From: Thermoflexus sp042408815
Lineage (GTDB): Bacteria > Chloroflexota > Anaerolineae > Thermoflexales > Thermoflexaceae
DNA length: 64,000 bases
Direction: 5' to 3'
NCBI RefSeq assembly: GCF_042408815.1
Contig: NZ_JBHOQR010000025.1
Span: 156,949 to 220,948 of the forward strand
Made by a program: the position numbers and the translations under genes. A model generated the notes under the pieces. The model was not told the origin of the DNA. It saw only the letters and a list, made by a program, of their open reading frames with translations, and made no database searches. This document shows, piece after piece, positions 51,164 to 60,550 of the stretch. The first letter of the stretch is position 1. Every line of letters begins with the position of its first letter.

Positions 51164-52318
51164 TCAGCCTCGGGATGCCCTCAGCTCCTCGAAGAGCGCT
51201 TCGTAGGCCGCGGCCGTTCGCCCCGTATTATAGTGCTGCTCCACCCACTCCCGGGGCCGGCAGAAGGCCGGGCGGTTGGCCAGCACCTCCAGGATGGCCT
51301 GGGCCAGGGCCGCGCTGTCCCGCGGGGGCACCGTCCGCCCCATCCCGGTGGTGCGCGTTGGCACCCGAACCCCCGGCAGGTCGCTGGCCACCACTGGGGT
51401 CCCGCATAGCATGGCCTCCACCTGAACCAGTCCGAAGGATTCCGTGGCGTTCAGGCTGGGGAGCACCACCACGTCGCAGCTGGCGTAAAAGGCCGCCATC
51501 TCCTCCGGCTCCAGCACCCCCACAAAGGTCCAGTGGTCCCGATAGCGCTCGAAGAGAGGGGCCAGCCGTCGGGCGTAGGCCTCTTCCCCCAGGACGTTTT
51601 GATAGGGTCCAGCGAAGAGGACCCGCGCGTTGGGATAGACCGAGAGGATCTGGGGGAGGGCCTCCAGGAGATATTCCACGCCTTTCTCGGCCGCCAGTCG
51701 GGCGGCCATCCCGATCACTACTTGGTTCTCCAGCCCCCAGCGGGCCCGGAAGGCGGCCACCCGCTCGGGTTGGGGGATCGGGATCTCCACCGGGGGCGGG
51801 ATGACCCGAACTTTGTGCAAATAGCGGGAGAGATATGGGGAATGCCGAGCGTAATCCTCGGTGTAGGTCACGATGACGTCGGCGAGATGGGCAGCCAGAT
51901 GGTCCATCAGATGAACGATGACGTTGGCCACGCGGTTAACCGGGCTGGGTGGGAGGGTGACATCGCAGTGGTAGGTGAGGACCACCGGCTTCCGGAAGAG
52001 GCGTCCGCGCAGGGCGATGCCTGCCGCATCGAACTGGGGGAGGTGAAGCCAGAGCACATCAGCCCATCGAGCCAGCCGGGTGGCCCATATCCCGATAGTG
52101 GGCATGATGACTCCCTTGCTGACCCGGAACCAAACAGGCACCCGGCGGATCTGCACCCCATCCCGGATCTCCTCTAAAGGGAGACGCCGGTCATAGCGGG
52201 AGGTCAGGATCTGGACTTCGTGCCCGCGAGCGGCCAGCGCCCGGGCCGCTCGCTCGACATAGATGGTCAGGCCGCTGATGTGAGGACGGTAATACGTCAA
52301 TGCCACCAGGATTTTCAT
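51164..52318 (-). CDS. GT4 glycosyltransferase
   Basis: A 384-residue GT-B glycosyltransferase. The N-terminal Rossmann domain has YYRPHISGLTIYVERAARAL and GHEVQILTSRYD, and the C-terminal donor domain has IGMAARLAAEKGVEYLLEAL, VLFAGP and the E-x7-E motif ESFGLVQVEAMLCGTPVVAS. It is a retaining transferase (mannosyl- or glucosyl-type) that adds a sugar to a lipid or polysaccharide acceptor in the cytoplasm. It belongs to the glycan cluster on this strand. Confidence 0.9.
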   Translation of the reverse strand: MKILVALTYYRPHISGLTIYVERAARALAARGHEVQILTSRYDRRLPLEEIRDGVQIRRVPVWFRVSKGVIMPTIGIWATRLARWADVLWLHLPQFDAAGIALRGRLFRKPVVLTYHCDVTLPPSPVNRVANVIVHLMDHLAAHLADVIVTYTEDYARHSPYLSRYLHKVRVIPPPVEIPIPQPERVAAFRARWGLENQVVIGMAARLAAEKGVEYLLEALPQILSVYPNARVLFAGPYQNVLGEEAYARRLAPLFERYRDHWTFVGVLEPEEMAAFYASCDVVVLPSLNATESFGLVQVEAMLCGTPVVASDLPGVRVPTRTTGMGRTVPPRDSAALAQAILEVLANRPAFCRPREWVEQHYNTGRTAAAYEALFEELRASRG

Positions 52319-52462
52319 GGGCCTTGAAATCGGCCATGGGGATTTCGGGATCGCTCGGAGCGTTAGCGCCGCGCTTCCCGTGACCCGACAGCCACGGACG
52401 GAAGATTTGCGGGAAAGCTCCAGGTCCTCGGGCGGACGGCGAAACCCCTCGCCCGCTCGCGG

Positions 52463-53497
52463 TCAATCAGGGGCAGGGAGCGGAATCCCCTCCCGCACCC
52501 ATTCCGCAAGGCGCGTCAGGCCCTCCCGCACGCCGACCCGGGGTTGCCAGTCCAGATCGTGCATCGCTTTCCGGATATCACTGATATACACCTTTTGATC
52601 CCCAGGGCGCCAGGGACCGAAGGCCGGGGGCTCCACCGGGCGGCCGAGGACCTCGGACAGCATGGGGGCGAACTCATGCCAGATCGAAAGGGCGTTCGCC
52701 GGACCTCCCCCGATGTTGTAAACCTGACCGGCTGTCCGATCGATCCGCTCCACCGCCGCCCGCATCGCGGCGATCAGATCGGTCACGAACAGCAGATCCC
52801 GCACCTGCTTGCCATCGCCGTAGATCGTAATAGGGCGCCCGGCCATCGCGGAGATCACAAAGTGAGCGACCCATCCCTGGTCCTCCGTGCCGAACTGGCG
52901 GGGACCGTAAATACAGGACATGCGGAACACGACCGTGGGAAGCCCGTAAATCCGGGCGTAGTCCCGCACGTATTGATCCGCGGCCCCTTTGGAACAACCA
53001 TACGGGGAATGGAAATCCAGGGGCTGGCGCTCGTCGATCCCGAAGGGCCGGTCGGCATATCGGTAGCGGGTGGCCTCTTCCACCACGGGCACATCTTCCA
53101 TCGCGCCGTAGACCTTGTTGGTGGAGGTATAGAGGATGATCGGGCGATGGCGGGCCTGGCGGGCCGCCTCCAGGACATTCAGGGTGCCGAGGGCGTTGAT
53201 CTCAAAATCGGTGCGGGGATCGATGAGGGAGGTGGTGACTGCCACCTGGGCGGCCAGATGGAAGATCACCTCGGCCTGCCGCACCACCTCGGCCACCGCT
53301 GAGAAATCCCGGATATCCCCGCGGACGAAGCGAATGCGCCCCCCATGGCGCGCCTGGAGCCAGGCCAGGTTCCGCTCCACGCCGGGGCGGGCCAGCAGGT
53401 CGAAGATCCATACCACCCAGCCCTCAGAGGCCAGGGCGTCCGCCAGGTTGGATCCAATGAAACCGGCACCGCCGGTGATCAGCGCGTGGGTACGCAT
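52463..53497 (-). CDS. NAD-dependent sugar epimerase, CDP-paratose 2-epimerase-like
   Basis: A 344-residue extended SDR. The NAD motif GGAGFIGSNLADAL, the catalytic YGCSK (Y-x3-K), and RMSCIYGPRQFGTEDQGWVA, a segment found in CDP-paratose/tyvelose epimerases of O-antigen clusters. The ATG at 53497 has AAGGAGG upstream; the longer frame runs into the next gene. It probably makes an unusual NDP-hexose for surface polysaccharide; dTDP-glucose dehydratase or UDP-glucose epimerase function is a less likely alternative. Confidence 0.85.
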   Translation of the reverse strand: MRTHALITGGAGFIGSNLADALASEGWVVWIFDLLARPGVERNLAWLQARHGGRIRFVRGDIRDFSAVAEVVRQAEVIFHLAAQVAVTTSLIDPRTDFEINALGTLNVLEAARQARHRPIILYTSTNKVYGAMEDVPVVEEATRYRYADRPFGIDERQPLDFHSPYGCSKGAADQYVRDYARIYGLPTVVFRMSCIYGPRQFGTEDQGWVAHFVISAMAGRPITIYGDGKQVRDLLFVTDLIAAMRAAVERIDRTAGQVYNIGGGPANALSIWHEFAPMLSEVLGRPVEPPAFGPWRPGDQKVYISDIRKAMHDLDWQPRVGVREGLTRLAEWVREGIPLPAPD

Positions 53498-53616
53498 CGA
53501 AACCTCCTTGGGGAGCCAGCCGAGATCCCATCCGCAGGCATCGCCGAGGCTATTATATTGGGTCATGGGTTGAAAAAAGGTTCCGCCGATAGAGGGCCAC
53601 CTCGTTGCGCCCACCC

Positions 53617-54609
53617 CTATTGGGAGTGGGGCGTGTTTCCCCATTGCAGGAAGCGCAGCCGGAAGCTTCCGGTCTCCATCCAGAGCCCCAGGGCCCCCAG
53701 GGCGGAGAGGTAGAAGTAGATCAGAGCATGGGAGACCACAGAGATGCTGAAGGCGGTCGCCTGGGGGATCCCAAAGTGGCCCAGGACCCAAACGGTGATC
53801 CCCTGCACCACCCCGATGTATCCAGGCGTCGAGGGGACGAGCATCCCGAAGGTCAGGGCCGTCATCGTCCAGAGGGCAGGCAGCCAGTCCAGATCGGGGA
53901 GGAAGGCTCCCATGATCGCGTAGAGTTGAGCCCCGGCGGCCACCCATGCGGCCAGAGACCATCCCAGGGCCTCCGCCAAGGCCCGGGGGGTTCGCAGAAC
54001 CTCCAGACCGCTGAGGGCGGCCCGGGCTTCCTGGCGCATGCGCTCCCGAAAACGTGCCGGGAAGGGTTGGGTCAGCCCCTCCGCCAGTCTCCATGCCCAG
54101 TTCGGGCGGAACGCCCCGATCCAGAGCATGAGAAGCGCACCCACGGTCAAGCCCAACCCGACCCCGCTCAGGATCCTTATCCCCAGGGCCTCTGGCCGGA
54201 GGGCCAGGGCCAGCCCCGCTAGCATCAACACGGCCACCAAGTCCAGGATGTGCTCCACCACAATGGACATCGCCACCAGGCCGGGGGGGGTCTGGGGATA
54301 GCGGGCCAGCAGGAGGACCCGGGCCAGCTCTCCCATCCGGAAGGGAAGGAGATGGGTCACCAGATAGCCGACATTGAGGATGTTCCACAATCGGTAGAAG
54401 GACACCCCCGGAGGCCGATTCAGGAGGAGCCGCCAGCGGGCGGTCCGGGCCGCCACGCTCAGGGTCAGGGCAAGAAGGGCCGGTAGCCCCCAGCCATAAT
54501 TCCCGGCCTGGAGGGCAGCCCATAGGGTCGGAAGATCCAGACCCCGGATCGCCCCGTAAAGTGCCAGGGCGCTGATCAGAAGTCCCAGAATCCATTGCCA
54601 GATCCGCAA
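53617..54609 (-). CDS. flippase-like (LPG synthase TM region, UPF0104) membrane protein
   Basis: A 330-residue protein with about eight hydrophobic helices. Landmarks are NVGYLVTHLLPFRMGELARVLLL and the C-terminal LVPSTPGYIGVVQGITVWVL, the two conserved motifs of the lysylphosphatidylglycerol-synthase transmembrane family. The soluble aminoacyltransferase domain is absent, so it is the stand-alone transporter-like form often found in glycan clusters. Acts in lipid or lipid-linked intermediate translocation, by inference. Confidence 0.85.
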   Translation of the reverse strand: MRIWQWILGLLISALALYGAIRGLDLPTLWAALQAGNYGWGLPALLALTLSVAARTARWRLLLNRPPGVSFYRLWNILNVGYLVTHLLPFRMGELARVLLLARYPQTPPGLVAMSIVVEHILDLVAVLMLAGLALALRPEALGIRILSGVGLGLTVGALLMLWIGAFRPNWAWRLAEGLTQPFPARFRERMRQEARAALSGLEVLRTPRALAEALGWSLAAWVAAGAQLYAIMGAFLPDLDWLPALWTMTALTFGMLVPSTPGYIGVVQGITVWVLGHFGIPQATAFSISVVSHALIYFYLSALGALGLWMETGSFRLRFLQWGNTPHSQ

Positions 54610-54631
54610 CGATCACCCCCCTTAGGGCTTT

Positions 54632-54919
54632 TCAATGTTCGAACAGGAGTGTAGGAAGCAGGGCCAGATCTTTAACGTCCATCGCGCTGAGCATCCGTTG
54701 GGCATCAGGAATGTAGGGCGCCGGGATCAGCAGGCGAACACACGGCGCAGGCCGCTCCAGGCCGGCCCCATGCAACGTCCATGCCAGTGGTCCTCCTCCC
54801 GGGCGTAAGGCAAGTAGACGCTTCCGGATCCCGCTCAGGGATCCGGATTGTGTATAAGTTTCACCTGTCTCTAGTGTTCCGGCAAAGCAGGGATGAGTTT
54901 CTCCGGCAGGATGGCGACT
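54632..54919 (-). pseudogene. unrecognised open frame without a start, probably a remnant
   Basis: The minus strand shows 95 codons between a TAG and a TGA: HPAGETHPCFAGTLETGETY, then GIRKRLLALRPGGGPLAWTL, then RLLIPAPYIPDAQRMLSAMD and VKDLALLPTLLFEH. The composition is coding-like, but there is no ATG or GTG start at its 5' end, and the upstream 54930-55090 has only short coding-like pieces in other frames. I do not recognise it. Otherwise 54610-55250 holds only the promoter of the next gene. Confidence 0.35.
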
Positions 54920-55167
54920 CTATTGCATCGGTTCTTTTGCTATGCTGGTGATCGTTCCGATCCCCTGCGGGTGCATGGAGAACGAGAAACCCGGGTGGCC
55001 CCATTCTGGCTGCAGCCTGTGCGTCTTCCATCGAGCGGACGATTTTGACCCTCTCTTCCCTCAGCGAATCCCTATCCCCATCCACCCGGCGATGACACCA
55101 CTATAGCAAATGCGCCCGACATGCTCTCGGTTCCCCTACAACCATGCCTCTCCTGATGGATTTAGCC

Positions 55168-55197
55168 TTGCCTAAATTTCACGCCTGCTCATACAAT
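55168..55197 (+). promoter_or_regulatory. promoter of the H1-like protein gene
   Basis: TTGCCT at 55168-55173 and TACAAT at 55192-55197, spacing 18, about 54 bases before the start codon, within an AT-rich stretch. Confidence 0.6.
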
Positions 55198-55250
55198 GAA
55201 TGTGAAAACCGGTTGCCCATTCCTTATCCCCGAGAAGAAAGGAGCGAGCG

Positions 55251-55481
55251 ATGATCGGCAAATGGATCTACTACCAGATGGAGGAAGGCGCGGTCGCGCC
55301 GGCTCCCGAGGTGCCTGTGGAGGAGGCGGCTCCGGCGCCGGCCCCAGCCCCAGCCAAACCGGCCCGCAAGGCGACGGCGAAGAAGACTGTCAAGAAGGCG
55401 GCGGCCAAGAAGCCGACCCAGAAGGCCGCGGCGAAGAAGACCGCCAAGAAGGCGGCGGCCAAGAAGACCGCCCGGAAGTGA
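55251..55481 (+). CDS. histone H1-like Lys/Ala-rich protein
   Basis: A 76-residue protein. The N-terminal part (MIGKWIYYQMEEGAVAPAP) leads to an Ala/Pro stretch and then repeats of the type KKAAAKKT and KKTARK, as in bacterial H1-like proteins and the C-terminal tails of actinobacterial HU. It is likely to bind DNA through charge. AAAGGAG precedes the ATG at 55251, and a strong terminator follows, so it is a monocistronic and probably well-expressed gene. The unusual N-terminus with two Tyr and one Trp is not from a known DNA-binding domain. Confidence 0.75.
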   Translation: MIGKWIYYQMEEGAVAPAPEVPVEEAAPAPAPAPAKPARKATAKKTVKKAAAKKPTQKAAAKKTAKKAAAKKTARK

Positions 55482-55513
55482 GCCGGGCCCCGCGCTCCTT
55501 AGAACCCCAGGAT

Positions 55514-55552
55514 CCGGAGGCGCCCATAGCAACGGGCGCCTCCGGGTTTTTT
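55514..55552 (+). terminator. intrinsic terminator of the H1-like gene
   Basis: CCGGAGGCGCCC pairs perfectly with GGGCGCCTCCGG over an eight-base loop, followed by GTTTTTT at 55546-55552. Confidence 0.9.
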
Positions 55553-55727
55553 CCCGGGAGGGAACCGGTGCGTTGGGGGAGCCGAAGTCTCCTTCTGGAT
55601 CCCGGGAAGCGAGGTTGCTCGCCCCGCCCGATGCGGCCCCGCGAGTCACTCCAGATGATGCTCACGGGTCGGCTTTGAATCCCCCGGGAGGCGTACGGCT
55701 TCTTTTTCCCTTGGTCCCTGGGGCGCC

Positions 55728-56573
55728 TCATGGGGTGGGTGTTGGACTGGGGGTCTCCGTAGGCGTCCCCGTGGCGGTGGGTGACGGCGATGGAGTGGGG
55801 GTCTCCGTCGGCGGGGCTGGAGGCGCCGGCGTGGGGGTCGGTGCCGCCGTGGGCGAGGGGGGTGGGGGAGGCGGGGGCGGTGGAGGAGGAGGCAGCGTAG
55901 CCGTCGGCGTCCCCAGCGGCGGCACATAGAGACGCTGACCGGCGGTCAGAGCCGGGCTGGTTAAGCAATTGGCCTGCATCAACAGGTAGAGGGGAACCTG
56001 GAAACGCACGGCCAGCCGGTAAAGGGTCTCCCCCGGCTGCACGGTATACAGCACCCACTCCGACGGTGGACCACATGGGGTTTGGTTCGGGGTCGGGGTG
56101 GGCAGGCGCACCGGCAGATACACCCGTTGGCCGATGAACAGCGCGGGTCCACGTAAGCAGTTAGCCTCCAGAAACCGGGGTAAAGAGATCCCCCCCAGGG
56201 TCGCCAGCCGAAAGGCGGTATCCCCAGGCTGTACCCGATAGGGGATCCAATCCTCGGGCGGCCGGCAGGGGGTGCGGGTCGGGCTGGGCAACGGCGTGGT
56301 GGTCGGACCCGATGGGCTCGGTGTCGATCGAGCTACCAGCGGAAGTGTGGGGGAGGGAGGGGGCGTCGGGCTTATAAGGATGGGGGACGTCGCCAGGGGC
56401 TCCAGGGTAGCTTGTCGGGTTGGAAGGCCGGGGCTTCGCGTCCCTCCGAAAGGACGAGGCCGCACCTCCGTGGCGGCCGTCCAGAGGGCGCCGATCAGGA
56501 TCCACCCCAGCAGCAGGAGCCCCAGGGCGCGCTTCAGAATGGTTTTCCACGAGGAAGCGGGTTCCGATCGCAT
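55728..56573 (-). CDS. membrane-anchored protein with two LysM domains and Pro/Thr linkers
   Basis: A 281-residue protein: an N-terminal membrane helix (LGLLLLGWILIGALW), a Pro/Thr/Ser linker, two LysM domains of about 45 residues (YRVQPGDTAFRLATLGG ... IGQRVYLP, and YTVQPGETLYRLAVRF ... AGQRLYVP), and a C-terminal low-complexity tail with a poly-Pro run of 12. LysM modules bind peptidoglycan or chitin-type glycans; the long Pro/Thr tail may be a wall spacer. Each LysM has a conserved Cys in an ANCL motif, unusual for intracellular proteins and consistent with export. The 176 bases between its end and the H1-like terminator hold nothing else. Confidence 0.88.
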   Translation of the reverse strand: MRSEPASSWKTILKRALGLLLLGWILIGALWTAATEVRPRPFGGTRSPGLPTRQATLEPLATSPILISPTPPPSPTLPLVARSTPSPSGPTTTPLPSPTRTPCRPPEDWIPYRVQPGDTAFRLATLGGISLPRFLEANCLRGPALFIGQRVYLPVRLPTPTPNQTPCGPPSEWVLYTVQPGETLYRLAVRFQVPLYLLMQANCLTSPALTAGQRLYVPPLGTPTATLPPPPPPPPPPPPSPTAAPTPTPAPPAPPTETPTPSPSPTATGTPTETPSPTPTP

Positions 56574-56629
56574 CCCTCTTAAACTCCTCCATCATGAAGG
56601 CTCGCCGGGGCCGGCGGTCTGGATTCCCA

Positions 56630-58825
56630 TCATCCATCGAAAAGAGGCAGGGCGATCGTGAAGGTGCTTCCAACGCCGGGCTCGCTCTCCACCCAGATCC
56701 GGCCTCCGCTGGCCTCGACCAGGGCCCGTGCGATGGAGAGGCCAATGCTGTCTCCGACCCCCGGGATCAGGGGGGTGGTGGCCCGGTAGCGGGGGATGAA
56801 CACCCGAGCGACTTCTTCCAAGGGGATGCCTCCACCGGTGTCCCGCACGCGGAGGAAGATCACTCCGGGGACCTCGGGGTTCAGGCGGGCCTGCAGGCTG
56901 ATGGCCGTGCCAGGCTGGCTGCACAGGGCGGCGTTGTTCAGCAGATGATAGAGGACTTGCTGAGCTGCATCCCGATCCATCCGGACCGGCGGCAGGTCGT
57001 CCGGCCATTCTAAAGCCAGGCGCAGGCCCCGTTCCTGTAGCACCGGCTGGAGCTGCTGGAGCACCTGATCCCGAATTTCGGTCAGAGGGAGCGGCCTGGG
57101 CTCCAGCGAGAAGGTCCCGGCCTCCAACGCAGCGATTTGGAGCGTTTGTCGGATCAATCCTGCCATCCGCTCGATGTTGGCCTTCATCCGGAGCAGGAAC
57201 TGGCGCTGGGTGGCGCCCAGGATGCCCACCGCTTCCCCTAACAGGAGATCCGTGTAGCCTAGGAGGGCGGTCAGCGGGGTTCGGAGCTCCTGGAGGAGCG
57301 CCAGGATCAATTCCTCCCGCTGGCTTTCGGAGGCGGTTCCCGGCGTGGGGGACGAAGAGGGGATCGCCTCGAGGTTCGAAGCAGAGGCTCCCACCGGGAG
57401 GGAAGCCCGGGCTTCAATCAGACGGGCCAGCTCCTCTGCTCGCCGTCGCCATCGTTCCCGCTCCTCCTCCGCTTCCGCGGCCCGGGTCGCCCAGCGGTTG
57501 ATCTCCCGCTGCAGCATCTGCCGCTCCTCCGCGTGCCGGGCTTCCAGGCGTTGCACTTGCTCTTCATGCTCCTGTTGCAGAGAGATCAGCGCAGCTTCCA
57601 GGGTCGCTTTCCGCTCGCGTTCCTGGAGCAGACTCATGGTTTGCGCCAGGAGCTCCGCCATCTGTTGGCTCACCCCCGGATCCTGGGGGAGCTCGTGCGC
57701 TTCCTCCGGGGGGTAGCCGATCAACCAGGCGCCGAGGACCCGATCTTCAACGATCAGCGGCTCGATTCGAAGGAAGCCGATGGTTCCCATGCCGAAGGCC
57801 TGCCAGAGCCGCTGGCCGGCTTCCCCCTGTTGATCCTCAGGGGTCAGGAAGCTGGGGTGACGCCGGAGGATCCCCTCTCCGATCTGGGGATATTCCGGCA
57901 GGGGAAGGGTGAGATCCGTCCCCGCCCGGGGCAGGCCTTCCCCCTCCCGTGCGATGATCAGAAGCCGATCGTTCTGTAAGAGCCCTACTGCCGTCCACCG
58001 GGCGCCCAGGAGCATCCGGGCTGCCCTGAGCGCCTCATGGAGGGGAGCGGGATCCCCCTGGGCTTGCAGGGCGCGGAGCAGCCCCCGGCTCCAGGCCGGC
58101 CATGCTTCCATGGTCTCACGGCCTTCCTGAGGGATCCGCTGCGCCGTCTGAAGGGCCAGGCGATAGGCGCCCGTCAGCCACAGGGGAAGAGCGATCAGGG
58201 CCCCCAGGCGAGCCCAGGGGGCCAGATGGGTTCCGGCAATGGGCATGTTGAGTTGGAGGAGGGCACCCAAGGCCAGCGCGAAGAACCCCAGGGCGCCGGA
58301 GCCCTGGAACACCGAGGGGGAACGGGAGAGGAGCCATCCACCGATCCCCAGGGCCAGCCCCATTGTCCACAGCATCCACGCCCGATCGAAAGGGGTGGTG
58401 GCATAAAAGACCGTGGGGTCCTGCATGGAAAGGCTCATCCAGCCGGGGGCGATCCATCCATAGATGCTGAGGACGACGATGGTATGGAAGGCCGGGAGCC
58501 AGAGCCCGGGCGCCTTCTCGATCATCGCCCATCCCATCCAGGTCCATGTGGCCAGGTCCACCGCGCGCTCCAAGGGCGGGAGCAGGGTTCCGGCGGGCAG
58601 CCACTGGCTTTCCGCGAAGGCGGCTCCGAACAGGACGAGGCGCCCGATCAGCCCCAGGCCGGCGGCCAGGACGAGACGACGCGCCATACGGTTCCTCGGG
58701 GCGCGCTGGGCCGTCTCCAGGGCCATCCCTCCCAGGCCCTCCATGGCCAGGCCCATGAAGAGATGATAGAACAGCGAGGCGGGTCCCTCGGTCAGCAATC
58801 GGGCCAACGTCTGCGCGAAGCTCAT
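56630..58825 (-). CDS. membrane histidine kinase lacking the phospho-acceptor His
   Basis: A 731-residue protein: about seven N-terminal membrane helices (to residue about 210), a GAF-like domain (about 245-395), a coiled coil (LQQEHEEQVQRLEARHAEER) and a kinase core. The H-box, normally SHELRTP, reads LQELRTPLTALLGY, so the phosphorylated His is Gln512 (codon at 57290-57292). The HATPase part keeps the N-box-like NNAALCS, G1 DTGGGIP and G2 GDSIGLSIAR. It could bind ATP but not autophosphorylate in the usual way; it may be a pseudokinase or act on a partner kinase. It ends two bases before the O-antigen ligase-like gene region on the same strand, suggesting co-transcription. Confidence 0.85.
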   Translation of the reverse strand: MSFAQTLARLLTEGPASLFYHLFMGLAMEGLGGMALETAQRAPRNRMARRLVLAAGLGLIGRLVLFGAAFAESQWLPAGTLLPPLERAVDLATWTWMGWAMIEKAPGLWLPAFHTIVVLSIYGWIAPGWMSLSMQDPTVFYATTPFDRAWMLWTMGLALGIGGWLLSRSPSVFQGSGALGFFALALGALLQLNMPIAGTHLAPWARLGALIALPLWLTGAYRLALQTAQRIPQEGRETMEAWPAWSRGLLRALQAQGDPAPLHEALRAARMLLGARWTAVGLLQNDRLLIIAREGEGLPRAGTDLTLPLPEYPQIGEGILRRHPSFLTPEDQQGEAGQRLWQAFGMGTIGFLRIEPLIVEDRVLGAWLIGYPPEEAHELPQDPGVSQQMAELLAQTMSLLQERERKATLEAALISLQQEHEEQVQRLEARHAEERQMLQREINRWATRAAEAEEERERWRRRAEELARLIEARASLPVGASASNLEAIPSSSPTPGTASESQREELILALLQELRTPLTALLGYTDLLLGEAVGILGATQRQFLLRMKANIERMAGLIRQTLQIAALEAGTFSLEPRPLPLTEIRDQVLQQLQPVLQERGLRLALEWPDDLPPVRMDRDAAQQVLYHLLNNAALCSQPGTAISLQARLNPEVPGVIFLRVRDTGGGIPLEEVARVFIPRYRATTPLIPGVGDSIGLSIARALVEASGGRIWVESEPGVGSTFTIALPLFDG

Positions 58826-58826
58826 C

Positions 58827-60296
58827 CTATCGTCCTTTCCGGGCGTGAACCGAACTGAACCCCCGCGGCGGATCGGTTCGTTGGGCGATCCGGGTCGACG
58901 CCACTCCCAGGCCGACCAGCAGCCAGAACCACTGCACCATATGGTGGAAATCGAAATTCACGAAGTGGTGGTCGAAGATCCCGCTGACCAGGGCGGCCAG
59001 CACGGCCCCGTGAAGGCCCAGCCAGATGGGCTCCAGGTCATGGCGGTTCCGCACCGCATGCCGCGCGTTCCAAGCGGTGGCGAAAAAGATCCCCATCACG
59101 AGGAGGAAGATTCCTAACCCGACGAGCCCCATCTGAACCGCGAGCAGCAGATAGATGCTGGCCACTTTAATGTAAAGATCTACATCCGGTACTCCGGCGA
59201 ATCCGACTCCGAAGAGCGGATAACGGGAGATGAGGGTCAGGGCATCTCGATATTCTCCGAATCGCATGCGGGTCGCCAGATCTTCCCCCCGGAGCCCGGC
59301 CAGGAGATGCTGGACATAGCCCTGCGTGGGAGGCAGCAGGAAGAGCAGGATCAGACCCACCGCGATCAGGGGGAGCAGCCGCCGATAGCGGAACAGGCTG
59401 AGGAGGAGGACGGCCACGGCGGTCCCGATGAAGGCTCCTCGGGAGAACGTCAACAGCAGCGCCAGCCCCATCGTCCCCAGGAACAGAATCGTCAGCGCCC
59501 GGGGCCATGCCGGCCGGCGGGCGAAGATCTGGGGGAAGGTGAGGGCAATCAGGGTTCCCAGCGTGGCCCCCAGCAGATTGGGGTCCACCGCTGTTCCGAT
59601 GGCCCGTTCCGGCTGATCGGGATCGTCCAAGATATACCGGAGCACGGGACCGCCTTCCTGGTAATATCCCAGCGGCTGAAGCCGCATCAGCCATTCCTCC
59701 GCTCGGGCGTCTGGCAGCACATAGAGAACGACCGCAATCAGGGCAGTCAGAAACCCAAGGCCGATGATCCATCGGATCAGGCGGGCGAGTCGGATTTCGT
59801 CCCGGACGAGGGTGACCACCCAGAAAAACGAGGCGATGGCCAGCAGGAATTCGGCGAACCGCCGGGCCACGGTCTGGGTGAGGGGAGCGTGGGCCAATCC
59901 GGCGATGAAGGTGGCCAGCGTGGTGCCCAGGAAGGCCAGCACGGGGAAACCCAGCGCCGTCCCCTGGGGCGCCCCGATACGTCCGGCGGCCCACCAGGCC
60001 AGCCCGCTCAGCAGCCATCCCAGAACGGCCAGATCCAGCAGGGTTGGCGTGAAGCCCAGTCGGACCGGGAACGTCCCGAAGGGGAGCAGAAAGATTACGG
60101 CCAGCATCAGGAAGAAGGCGATATCGATAGAGCTCACGACCAGCACGATGAGGATAGCGCCCAGCAACCCCGCGAGGGCCAGAACTGGGCCGGCCATGGC
60201 GATCCCCCAGCCTATCCCCCAGGCGGCCGCCAGGCCCAGGATCAGCACCACCCATCTCTGAGCCGGGATCGAGCGAACGTCGAACAATTCGTTCAT
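58827..60296 (-). CDS. O-antigen ligase/polymerase-like membrane protein
   Basis: A 489-residue protein with about 12 membrane helices and the Wzy/WaaL-type motif LLTFSRGAFIGTAVAVLLL plus a large loop with conserved Arg and Pro residues. It polymerises or ligates glycan repeat units on the outer side of the membrane. The frame extends upstream to a TTG at 60374, but an ATG at 60296 gives MNELFDVRSIPAQRWVV, a better start just before the first helix. It completes the glycan cluster, with the atypical kinase gene immediately downstream. Confidence 0.82.
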   Translation of the reverse strand: MNELFDVRSIPAQRWVVLILGLAAAWGIGWGIAMAGPVLALAGLLGAILIVLVVSSIDIAFFLMLAVIFLLPFGTFPVRLGFTPTLLDLAVLGWLLSGLAWWAAGRIGAPQGTALGFPVLAFLGTTLATFIAGLAHAPLTQTVARRFAEFLLAIASFFWVVTLVRDEIRLARLIRWIIGLGFLTALIAVVLYVLPDARAEEWLMRLQPLGYYQEGGPVLRYILDDPDQPERAIGTAVDPNLLGATLGTLIALTFPQIFARRPAWPRALTILFLGTMGLALLLTFSRGAFIGTAVAVLLLSLFRYRRLLPLIAVGLILLFLLPPTQGYVQHLLAGLRGEDLATRMRFGEYRDALTLISRYPLFGVGFAGVPDVDLYIKVASIYLLLAVQMGLVGLGIFLLVMGIFFATAWNARHAVRNRHDLEPIWLGLHGAVLAALVSGIFDHHFVNFDFHHMVQWFWLLVGLGVASTRIAQRTDPPRGFSSVHARKGR

Positions 60297-60550
60297 GGCG
60301 AGTTCTTCCCGAGAGGATCGGGGCAAACCCAGGCGCCATCTGATCCCCTGGAGGGAGGTGGCGGGTTCGCTCAAAGTCCAGGCGGATGGCCACTCATGCA
60401 GGACTTATGCGGTTGAGGGTCGATCCGATAAGAAGTCCTCGCCTTCCCCTTGGGGCCGGTCTGGCCCGGCCTCAAAAGCCCCACAAGAAGGCCCGCCGCG
60501 TAACCTCTAACCCGAATTATAATCCGAGGAAGCTTCTGACCGGATAGGGG

